Under the pieces are notes generated by a model that did no database searches, had not been told where the DNA came from, and saw nothing but the letters and a program-made list of their open reading frames with translations. A program made the translations under genes and the position numbers. A stretch of DNA of 29,156 nt from a virus. The stretch lies in the IMG/VR virus record IMGVR_UViG_3300005096_000067, positions 1 through 29,156 of that record, one strand, 5' to 3'. Below are positions 8,007 to 13,486 of this stretch, piece by piece; within the stretch, counting starts at the first letter, position 1; the number at the start of each line of letters is the position of its first letter.

Positions 8007-8942
8007 ATGTCTCGTCCAAATCAATTTGAATATGTCACCGACAGTTCGGTGACTGCGATGGTACTTGCCGGTATGGACACCGGCAATGTCGGCTGGGTCG
8101 ACCAGATTGCCATGCGGATTGGCAGTGATGACGCCAGTGAATCCTATGGCTGGCTGGGCAGTGTGCCCGGGCTGAGTGAGTTCATAGGCGGGCGCACCGT
8201 GAAGGAGCTGAAGGAATATCAGTTCTCCATCGACAACAAGGACTATGAAAGTACGCTGGTGTTCCAGAAAAAGGACATGCGGCGTGACAAGTCGGGTATG
8301 ATTGAATTGCGGGTTGGGCAGTTTTCCCAGCGCGTTATGGATCACCCGGCCAAGCTGCTTTCGACGCTGATTATCAATGGGGAATCCTCGGTTTGTTACG
8401 ACGGTCAGTATTATTTTGATACCGACCACAAGGATCGTGACGAAGCTGCCCAGTCCAACGACATCACATCCTCGGCCACCGCCCCAACCGCCCCGACATC
8501 GGCCGAGATGACGACCGGAATTATGGCGGCAATCCAGGCGATGTACGGGTTTACCGACGATCAGGGAGAACCGGTCAACCAGTCGGCCATGGACTTTCTC
8601 GTGATGGTGCCGGTGCCGTTTATGCGGGCGGCTCTTGAGGCGGTTACGGCGTTGCTGGCCTCGGGCGGACAAACCAATCTTCTGCCGGCGCTTAAGGGCC
8701 AGATCAACATCGCTGTGCGGGTCAATCCGCGTTTGAGCTGGACCACCAAATTTGCCGTTGTCCGGACCGATGGCGGGGTCAAACCGTTTATCCTGCAGGA
8801 AGAATATGGGCCGGAGCCATGGGCTCTGGGGCCTGACAGCGAGCACTGCACCAAGTCCGGTGAATGTTGGTACGGCGTCGATTGGGGCGGCAATGTCGGC
8901 TATGCCGACTGGCGGGGGGCGGCTCTGGTTACCCTGGTCTAA
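8007..8942 (+). CDS. Major capsid protein, Mu gpT-like
   Basis: This 311-residue protein (Mu gpT about 305) has a good AAGGAAGG ribosome-binding site. Family features are GWLGSVPGLSEFIGGRTVKEL, then YQFSIDNKDYESTLVFQKKDMRRDKSGM, then a block ending NGESSVCYDGQYYFDTDHKD, which is the hallmark CYDG-FFDTDH of Mu-type major head subunits. The C-terminus (VDWGGNVGYADWRGAALVTLV) corresponds to the conserved 'GYGLWQLA'-like end. It should assemble into the icosahedral shell with the HK97 fold. A terminator-like hairpin follows 31 nt after the stop, consistent with a boosted level of transcript for this abundant protein. Confidence 0.93.
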   Translation: MSRPNQFEYVTDSSVTAMVLAGMDTGNVGWVDQIAMRIGSDDASESYGWLGSVPGLSEFIGGRTVKELKEYQFSIDNKDYESTLVFQKKDMRRDKSGMIELRVGQFSQRVMDHPAKLLSTLIINGESSVCYDGQYYFDTDHKDRDEAAQSNDITSSATAPTAPTSAEMTTGIMAAIQAMYGFTDDQGEPVNQSAMDFLVMVPVPFMRAALEAVTALLASGGQTNLLPALKGQINIAVRVNPRLSWTTKFAVVRTDGGVKPFILQEEYGPEPWALGPDSEHCTKSGECWYGVDWGGNVGYADWRGAALVTLV

Positions 8943-8973
8943 TTGACCTGAAACAAACCTGATATCAGCGATT

Positions 8974-9010
8974 GCAGCGGCCCGTCACTTTGGCGGGCCT
9001 GCTGCTTTTT
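8974..9010 (+). terminator. Terminator-like hairpin after the major capsid gene
   Basis: GCAGCGGCCCG at 8974-8984 pairs with CGGGCC-T-GCTGC at 8994-9005 (one bulged T), followed by a run of five T. The loop and upper stem are almost identical to the hairpin at 12529-12569. It probably causes partial termination, giving extra capsid mRNA relative to downstream neck genes. Confidence 0.7.
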
Positions 9011-9025
9011 GAAGGACAAAATGAG

Positions 9026-9400
9026 ATGAAAAAATATATTGTTGACCAGTTTGGCTCGTTGCCGATCGGTCTCAAGGTCAGGCTAACCCGCGAACAGGCC
9101 GAAGCCCGCCTGCACCTGCTGCCCGATGATGCGGTAAAAAAGCTGGCTGAAACCAAAGCCAAATCCGTCACCCTTGTGACTGCCCAGCGCCTGAGTTTCA
9201 AACGTGGTGAAGAGGTCGGCATCGAGGGCGATCTGGATCGCGGGCTGGAAATCATGTTTGGCCTCGAGCCGGACAGGAAAACCACACCAAATGGTGCGGT
9301 TTCCAGGGGCGATGAAGGGGGTGACGACCCGGACCAGACGCCGCCGCAATTAGATCCAGCAGATCCCGAAACTCCCGATGACGGGGAGGGCGAACAATGA
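9026..9400 (+). CDS. Small head-completion protein of unknown family (FI position)
   Basis: This is a 124-residue protein. I chose the ATG at 9026 (MKKYIVDQFGSLPIG) because it has a GAAGGAC ribosome-binding site about 9 nt upstream; an earlier in-frame ATG at 8972 falls inside the terminator hairpin. The N-terminal two thirds is mixed charge, and the last 35 residues are strongly acidic and Pro/Gly/Asp-rich (GDEGGDDPDQTPP ... DDGEGEQ), probably disordered. It sits where lambda gene FI lies, after the major capsid and before FII, so a packaging/head-completion role is possible. That is positional inference only. It overlaps the next gene by ATGA. Confidence 0.72.
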   Translation: MKKYIVDQFGSLPIGLKVRLTREQAEARLHLLPDDAVKKLAETKAKSVTLVTAQRLSFKRGEEVGIEGDLDRGLEIMFGLEPDRKTTPNGAVSRGDEGGDDPDQTPPQLDPADPETPDDGEGEQ

Positions 9401-9567
9401 AAGCGGATGTTATCCCTCTCAAGGAGCTGACGCTGAACGGGGTCAAAGTGCCGGCCAACCGGAAAATCCGGGTCGATGCCAACATTGCCGAGGCGTGGAT
9501 AAAGGCCGGGCTGGCCAAACTCTTTAAAGAGCCCAAGCCTGCGCCAACACCGGCCGCGAAAAAATGA
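9397..9567 (+). CDS. Small head-module protein with HxG-like fold pattern
   Basis: This 56-residue frame lies between two ATGA overlaps (start overlaps the upstream stop; stop overlaps the downstream start), which strongly supports it as a real gene despite its size. The core, LKELTLNGVKVPANRKIRV then AEAWIKAGLAKLF, follows the pattern of small phage proteins with a 'T-x-x-G-x-x-x-x-G-x-x-I-x-v ... A-x-x-L-I-x-x-G-x-A' layout found beside capsid genes. A Pro/Ala/Lys tail (EPKPAPTPAAKK) ends it. The molecular role is unknown. Confidence 0.72.
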   Translation: MKADVIPLKELTLNGVKVPANRKIRVDANIAEAWIKAGLAKLFKEPKPAPTPAAKK

Positions 9568-9878
9568 GCGTGGAAAGCGCGGCTGACCGGGCGTTGTTTT
9601 TTGACACCGGTGAGTTTGCGGTAACCGCCGTCTGGACCAGGGGCGGCACTCCGGTTTCGCTGTCGGTGATTTTGAACGACGGTGCAACCGAAACCAGCGA
9701 GTTCGAAGGCCCGCCAACCATTGTCCACACCGGCGAAATCCTGCTCCGGGCCGAGGACCTGCCGGCCGGGGCGGTTAAGGGCGACGCCATTACTATTGCC
9801 GGGCAAAACTACACGGCCAAGTCAATCCTGCCCGATGGAACCGGCATTGTCTTTGTGCGCCTTGAAAGGGTGGTCTGA
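9564..9878 (+). CDS. Head-tail joining protein (gpFII-like)
   Basis: This 104-residue, beta-rich protein has the pattern of the lambda gpFII/phage-attach family: an N-terminal FFDTGEFAVTAVWTRGG, a VSLSVILNDG segment, a 'T-x-x-V-x-x-AEDLPAGAVKGDAITIAG' middle and a final FVRLERVV strand. gpFII (117 residues in lambda) binds the filled head after gpW and forms the site for the tail. The order gpFII then tail terminator matches lambda FII then U (the Z gene is missing between them). It overlaps both neighbours by one or four bases. Confidence 0.82.
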   Translation: MSVESAADRALFFDTGEFAVTAVWTRGGTPVSLSVILNDGATETSEFEGPPTIVHTGEILLRAEDLPAGAVKGDAITIAGQNYTAKSILPDGTGIVFVRLERVV

Positions 9879-10333
9879 TGGTTCATTTTCGCAAAAGCAT
9901 AAGGGACAAGGCGGCCAGCCTGTTGACCGGGCTGACGACCACCGGGGCCAACGTATTTTCGGGGCGTGTGGCGCCACTGGCCGAGACAGAGCTACCCGGC
10001 CTGGTTGTGGTGCCGGGGGCCGAGAGTGCTGATTTTGGCCCTGAAATCGGCGGGGCAAGTGTTGAAAGAAATCTGCAACTGATTGTGATTGCCGAGGCAA
10101 TCGGCAATGACGGGCTGTTCGACACCCTCGACACCATCGCCGGGGAGGTGGAAACGGCGCTGTTTGCCCCGCTTACCGACAGTCTGGACGGGCTGGCAAT
10201 GGTGGTCGGGCCGCCGGAAACGCAAATGACGGTCAGTGACCGGGAAGGCTCTTCCGAGCGCATCGGCACCATGCGGATGGTGTTCCCGGTCCGCTACCGC
10301 ACCTCGATGATTGACCCGACGGTGCAGGCTTAG
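9878..10333 (+). CDS. Tail terminator protein (gpU-like minor tail protein)
   Basis: This 151-residue protein starts MVHFRKSIRDKAASLLTGLTTTGANVFSGRVAPLAETELPGLVV, the pattern of phage gpU-type tail terminators: an N-terminal helix, then a TGLxTTGxxVFxxRVxPLxxxxLPxLxV stretch. Lambda gpU (131 residues) caps the finished tail tube and mediates head attachment. A central LDTIAGEVETALFA helix and a final MRMVFPVRYRTSM strand fit the fold. It is the last gene before a strong terminator and the moron island, so the tail operon is interrupted right after the terminator gene. Confidence 0.82.
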   Translation: MVHFRKSIRDKAASLLTGLTTTGANVFSGRVAPLAETELPGLVVVPGAESADFGPEIGGASVERNLQLIVIAEAIGNDGLFDTLDTIAGEVETALFAPLTDSLDGLAMVVGPPETQMTVSDREGSSERIGTMRMVFPVRYRTSMIDPTVQA

Positions 10334-10349
10334 GGGGGGGCAGAAACAC

Positions 10350-10374
10350 AAAACCCCGCGCAAGGCGGGGTTTT
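10350..10374. terminator. Strong bidirectional terminator
   Basis: AAAACCCCGC (10350-10359) and GCGGGGTTTT (10365-10374) form a perfect 10-bp stem around a 5-nt loop, with T runs available on both strands. It ends the head/neck transcript and also the convergent toxin-antitoxin transcript. Confidence 0.85.
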
Positions 10375-10484
10375 GGGACATTGACAATATCTAGGCTGCT
10401 CCAAGCTTGTCATCGCTCCTTGAACAGCCTGCCTAGTAGTCTAGGTCTTAAAGCCCGATGACCGGGATACGAGGTGAATATAGT

Positions 10485-10892
10485 TTATTTTGACAGCTTT
10501 ATCAAGTTCGCCATTCCCAAACCGTAGAGGACGCCTTGTCGCACCGCCTGCAAATCGTCGCCGGTAGCCTGTGGATTTGCCCACTTTCTACGGCCAATTT
10601 TGAAACCATCAAGCCTCCATCGGCCAATATTCATAACCATGTCGCACTTGGCCCAACAAGCGTAATCATCGGGTTCGCCCGGGTGGTAGTTTTTGGAAAG
10701 CCTTACGACGAACGGCAAATCATGGATGGGAGCGGTTGTACTGATTGGAACAACCGTGACGATCTCGCCGCGATGCGGGAGCCGGGGGGAAAACACAATT
10801 ACCGGTCTTGGCTTGACCATTTCCGGCGGGACAAAGCCGGAAAAATTACACACCAATATTTGTCCGGCGCGGGGATAAAAACTGATCGACAT
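10485..10892 (-). CDS. PemK/MazF-family toxin (endoribonuclease)
   Basis: This 135-residue protein has the PemK/MazF layout: an N-terminal RAGQILVCNF strand, then KPRPVIVFSPR, then EIVTVVPISTTAP, DYACWAKCDMVMNIGRWRLD and a C-terminal helix ending GLGMANLIKLSK. These proteins are RNases of the CcdB/MazF fold that cleave mRNA. A typical member has the catalytic Arg in the first beta-hairpin (here within KPRPVI) and a Thr/Ser in the second region (PISTT). The start codon lies one base after the stop of the antitoxin, so the two are co-translated. Length fits the family (about 110-140). Confidence 0.9.
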   Translation of the reverse strand: MSISFYPRAGQILVCNFSGFVPPEMVKPRPVIVFSPRLPHRGEIVTVVPISTTAPIHDLPFVVRLSKNYHPGEPDDYACWAKCDMVMNIGRWRLDGFKIGRRKWANPQATGDDLQAVRQGVLYGLGMANLIKLSK

Positions 10893-10893
10893 T

Positions 10894-11091
10894 CTAGCGG
10901 GAGCTCTTTTCCGCGAGCGCCCTGGCGATCAGGCGGCGGATGGCTTCGGGGCGGCTGGGCAGGTCGTCCTGCTGGCGCCGCCAATTGTCGAGGTCCGCAA
11001 GTTGTTTCGGTTCAATACGCAAATGAACGGAAACAGCCCCGGTTGGAGGACGCCCTCTTTTATTTCTCGTACCAGTTATTGACTTTGCCAT
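10894..11091 (-). CDS. Antitoxin, ribbon-helix-helix type
   Basis: This 65-residue protein is encoded directly before the PemK-like toxin on the same strand. It has a basic N-terminus (TGTRNKRGRPPTG), a single strand VSVHLRIEPKQ, and helices LADLDNWRRQ and SRPEAIRRLIARALAE, which is the ribbon-helix-helix layout of many antitoxins and autorepressors. I chose the ATG at 11091 because the longer open frame to 11439 runs antisense through the next gene. The C-terminal helix would bind the toxin. Autoregulation at the promoter just upstream is expected. Confidence 0.85.
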   Translation of the reverse strand: MAKSITGTRNKRGRPPTGAVSVHLRIEPKQLADLDNWRRQQDDLPSRPEAIRRLIARALAEKSSR

Positions 11092-11107
11092 GAATAACGT
11101 GTACCTG

Positions 11108-11135
11108 AAAATAGCGAGCCGGACAAGCGCTTCAA
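11108..11135 (-). promoter_or_regulatory. Candidate promoter of the toxin-antitoxin pair
   Basis: On the minus strand TTGAAG (11130-11135) and TATTTT (11108-11113) are separated by 16 nt, 17 nt upstream of the antitoxin ATG. It is a plausible sigma-70-like promoter in the 86-nt divergent gap. No clear operator palindrome was seen. Confidence 0.35.
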
Positions 11136-11177
11136 ACACTTGACCGGCCCTAACCGAAACCGAACGATAGGAGTTCG

Positions 11178-11576
11178 ATGATGGCTGCAAATTCCATATC
11201 ACGCCGGAAGTTAATCTGTCACGCGCCTTTGGCGGCTGTTGCTGTGTCTCTGCCCACTGTTGTGGCAGTTTCAGATTCACCTCTGGTGCTGCAATCTGTT
11301 GCGCGTCACCGCCAGGCATACCGGGATTTTGAGAACAATTGCTGGCGCGATGACAGGCTGGCACCGCAATACAATTCGGACACGCCGGAAAACAACGAGC
11401 GGATATTCTGGTCAAAGAGCAACGCTGAGGAAGCGGCATTCGATGACCTGCTCAATGCGCCGGTGAACACAATCGCGGATTTGCGGGCAAAGAGTGGCTA
11501 CCTGCTGGACTATGTTCGAAGGCAGGGGACTTTTGAGGATAATCACATTGAGGAGTTGCTCTCCTCGATGGTCTGA
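11178..11576 (+). CDS. Small protein with Tat-signal-like N-terminus, unknown function
   Basis: This is a 132-residue protein. Its N-terminus SRRKLICHAPLAAVAVSLPTVVA has a twin-Arg followed by a hydrophobic stretch, resembling a Tat signal. Many Hyphomicrobiales prophages carry small proteins with such a 'SRR-xL-xx-AP' start. The mature part (DSPLVLQSVARHRQAYRDFENNCW ... IADLRAKSGYLLDYV) is helical and charged with no named domain. A GGAG motif stands before the tandem ATG at 11178/11181. It is transcribed away from the toxin-antitoxin pair and towards the antirepressor. Function cannot be inferred. Confidence 0.62.
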   Translation: MMAANSISRRKLICHAPLAAVAVSLPTVVAVSDSPLVLQSVARHRQAYRDFENNCWRDDRLAPQYNSDTPENNERIFWSKSNAEEAAFDDLLNAPVNTIADLRAKSGYLLDYVRRQGTFEDNHIEELLSSMV

Positions 11577-11616
11577 CCATTGAAATTAACGCCATTATAT
11601 TTGAAGGAGGCAGCGA

Positions 11617-12495
11617 ATGAACATGCAGGTATTGCAATTCGAGGGCCAGGATGTGCGCACCCTGATGCGCGATGACATGCCGTGGTGGGTGCATAATGAC
11701 GCCTGCCGGGTTCTGGAGATTGGAAATCCGCGAAATGCCTCAGCGCGGCTGGATGATGATGAAAAGGGTGTCCATACTGTGGACACCCTTGGTGGAATTC
11801 AGGAACTGACCATCATCAATGAGTCGGGTCTGTATTCCTTAATTCTGACCTCGCGCAAGCCGGCGGCCAAAAGGTTCAAGAAATGGCTGACCAGCGAAGT
11901 GTTGCCCGCCCTGCGTCGCGAGGGGTTTTATGCCGTGGGGAACTCGGCGGAGCACATTCCGGCCAATTCCGATGATATTGTATTCGGGGTCCGGGTGGCG
12001 GCCCTTAACGCGGCGGCGCGCACGGCAGCGGTAATCGAGAGGATTTACGGCCCGGAAGCGGCCCGGGCCCTGTGGGAACTCGATAAGCGGCTGCCGCAGG
12101 TTGCGGACAAGACGGTAACTTTTCATGCCAACAGCGAAGACGACGACCCGGAAAAGTGCTTGCACCATTTATTGAACGCCGACAGCGGCGACGGGAGGAC
12201 CATCGTTGAGTTGCTGGTTTTGGGCCTGCTCAACAAGGCCGAGGCCAAGAAATTGCGCGATTATGGCATCATCATCGACCCGCCCGAGGCTGAGGGCCAT
12301 GTGGCCATCATGAACCAGCACCAGTTTCTGGCTGCCATTTATGCCGACACTCACTGGTGTCTGGAGTGGCAGGCGTCCCTGGTGCAGCTCGAGGGGGCCT
12401 ACCCGACTTCGCAAAAGGGATATTCGAGGAAAAAGCCGCGCGCGGTGCTGATTCCCAAAACCACGATCGACAAAATGATGTCCGCGCCCGTTTAG
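11617..12495 (+). CDS. Bro-N domain phage antirepressor
   Basis: This 292-residue protein has a Bro-N domain at about residues 3-105 (VLQFEGQDVRTLMRDDMPWWVHNDACRVLEIGNPRNASARLDDDEKGV then LTIINESGLYSLILTSRKPAAKRFKKWLTSEVLPALRREGFY), the classic phage antirepressor signature. The C-terminal part (about 110-292) contains ALNAAARTAAVIERIYGPEAARALW and a basic HWCLEWQASLVQLEGAYPTSQKGYSRKKPR stretch of unknown family. A GGAGG ribosome-binding site lies 6 nt before the ATG. Bro-N antirepressors relieve repressors during induction. No repressor is in the window, so its target is unknown. The gene lies within the structural genes, as a moron. Confidence 0.88.
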   Translation: MNMQVLQFEGQDVRTLMRDDMPWWVHNDACRVLEIGNPRNASARLDDDEKGVHTVDTLGGIQELTIINESGLYSLILTSRKPAAKRFKKWLTSEVLPALRREGFYAVGNSAEHIPANSDDIVFGVRVAALNAAARTAAVIERIYGPEAARALWELDKRLPQVADKTVTFHANSEDDDPEKCLHHLLNADSGDGRTIVELLVLGLLNKAEAKKLRDYGIIIDPPEAEGHVAIMNQHQFLAAIYADTHWCLEWQASLVQLEGAYPTSQKGYSRKKPRAVLIPKTTIDKMMSAPV

Positions 12496-12528
12496 GCGGA
12501 CGGTCACACACCAAAACCACCCCGGCTT

Positions 12529-12569
12529 GAAAAGCAACGGCCCGTCATTTTGGCGGGCCGTTGCTTTTC
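12529..12569. terminator. Long perfect hairpin before the tail tube gene
   Basis: AAAAGCAACGGCCCG (12530-12544) is perfectly complementary to CGGGCCGTTGCTTTT (12554-12568); a flanking G-C pair extends the stem to 16 bp around a 9-nt loop. T and A runs flank it, so it could terminate on both strands. Its upper stem and loop match the hairpin at 8974-9005. It lies 41 nt upstream of the tail tube start. Confidence 0.75.
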
Positions 12570-12609
12570 GAAAGCCAAAACCGGTTCAAACCAACAGGAG
12601 ACAAACAAG

Positions 12610-13002
12610 ATGACGACATATCATGGCAAAAATGGCGTGATTAAAATCGGCACCGACGTGATCGCGGAGGTCAGAAGCTTCTCGGTCACCGAAACGGCGG
12701 AAATCGCTGACGATACGGTGCAAGGTGACAATTCACCGACGCATTTAGTGGGGGTTCTCCCATGGTCCGGCTCGATCGACGCGTTTTACTTTCCTGCCGA
12801 CACCACCGGCCAGGCAGTGCTGCTGGCCGGGGCCAGTGTGGCGCTGGAACTCGATCCGATTGGCAGCACCTCGGGGCTGGAGAAACTGACCGGCACTGCA
12901 ACCATCACCAGCCGGGCGGCAACTTCTGACAAGGGCGACGTTGTTTCAGTCAGCTTCCAGTTCACCGGCAACGGCGCCCTCACGCACGGGACGATTGTAT
13001 AA
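12610..13002 (+). CDS. Tail tube (major tail) protein
   Basis: This 130-residue protein begins MTTYHGKNGVIKIGTDVIAEVRSFSVTETAEIADDTVQGDNS, the pattern of phage major tail tube proteins of siphophages (an N-terminal strand, then a SFSVTETAE segment and a loop), followed by hydrophobic strands LPWSGSIDAFYF, ALELDPIG and VVSVSFQFTGNG. I chose the ATG at 12610 because an AGGAG ribosome-binding site lies 11 nt upstream and the longer frame would run through the hairpin. The tube forms the DNA conduit of the tail. It overlaps the chaperone gene by TAATG. Confidence 0.83.
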   Translation: MTTYHGKNGVIKIGTDVIAEVRSFSVTETAEIADDTVQGDNSPTHLVGVLPWSGSIDAFYFPADTTGQAVLLAGASVALELDPIGSTSGLEKLTGTATITSRAATSDKGDVVSVSFQFTGNGALTHGTIV

Positions 13003-13340
13003 TGAGTGAGCTTCTCAAGCACATCAGCGACCATTTTGACGGCAAAACCCGGCATCAGATTGAGGTGCCGGAATGGGGCAGCAAAGACAAGCCACTGGTT
13101 GTCTATTTCACTAAAACCAACCTGAAACAGGCGGCAGAAGGGTTGCGGCTGGCTGACAACGACCCGATTATGTTTCAGGCCCGGATTATCACCATCAAGG
13201 CGACGGACAAGGACGGCAACCGCCTGTTCAAAATGGCCGAAGCCAGTGAACTGGCCGAAAACGCCGACCCGGCGGTCATCGCCCGGCTGGCAACGGCAAT
13301 GGCTCCCATTACCAGCCCGGACGAAGCGGAAAAAAAATAG
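13002..13340 (+). CDS. Tail assembly chaperone (gpG-like)
   Basis: This 112-residue protein is the short product of a tail chaperone gene located between tail tube and tape measure, the universal position of G/GT genes in siphophages. The core (PLVVYFTKTNLKQAAEGLRLADNDPIMFQARIITIKATDKDGNRLFKMAEASELAENADPAVIARLATAM) resembles the chaperone family with DUF-like GTA gp10 features. The last codons are GAA AAA AAA TAG, a frameshift site. The protein keeps the tape measure soluble and recruits tube subunits. Confidence 0.85.
   Translation: MSELLKHISDHFDGKTRHQIEVPEWGSKDKPLVVYFTKTNLKQAAEGLRLADNDPIMFQARIITIKATDKDGNRLFKMAEASELAENADPAVIARLATAMAPITSPDEAEKK
13331..13337 (+). other. Programmed -1 ribosomal frameshift site (A AAA AAA)
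   Basis: The heptamer A AAA AAA is in the correct X XXY YYZ phase (zero-frame codons GAA AAA AAA) and is immediately followed by the zero-frame TAG. The eight-A run extends from 13330. Slippage back by one base leads into an open frame to 13477. Its location at the end of the chaperone gene matches the lambda G/GT frameshift. Confidence 0.9.
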
Positions 13341-13477
13341 CAGCCGATCCGCTGGAGATGGCTGTTTTTTCTCTGGCCGATCGGCTTGGGCGTTTGCCGG
13401 ACGAAATCCGGCAGATGAGCCTTGAAGACTTCGACAAGTTTTTGGCGTTTTGCCGCATCTCGGCGCGGGAAAGCTAG
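13337..13477 (+). CDS. T-like extension of the tail chaperone, read after -1 frameshift
   Basis: Reading from base 13337 in the -1 frame gives a 46-residue extension, beginning IAADPLEMAVFSLADRLG and ending AFCRISARES. It is fused to the 112-residue chaperone to make a protein of 158 residues. It has no ribosome-binding site of its own. The nearest internal ATG at 13358 is preceded only by a weak CTGGAG. The fusion is analogous to lambda gpGT: the T part contacts the tube protein while G coats the tape measure. The short helical segment with LxDRLGRLPDEIxxMS resembles phage tail assembly chaperone T families. The downstream tape measure starts 9 nt after its stop. Confidence 0.85.
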   Translation: MAADPLEMAVFSLADRLGRLPDEIRQMSLEDFDKFLAFCRISARES

Positions 13478-13486
13478 GAGAGCGAT

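Noticed and set aside
10536-11093. 185-codon plus-strand frame across the toxin-antitoxin genes
   Set aside because: The minus strand holds a recognised PemK toxin and its antitoxin with coupled ends. The plus frame has no domain or RBS.
10485-12495. Multi-gene anti-phage defence island
   Set aside because: Only a toxin-antitoxin pair, a Tat-like protein and an antirepressor are present. No nuclease, helicase, reverse transcriptase or sensor gene was found.
13358-13477. Independent gene starting at the internal ATG at 13358
   Set aside because: It lacks a good ribosome-binding site and the frame is explained better as the -1 frameshift extension.
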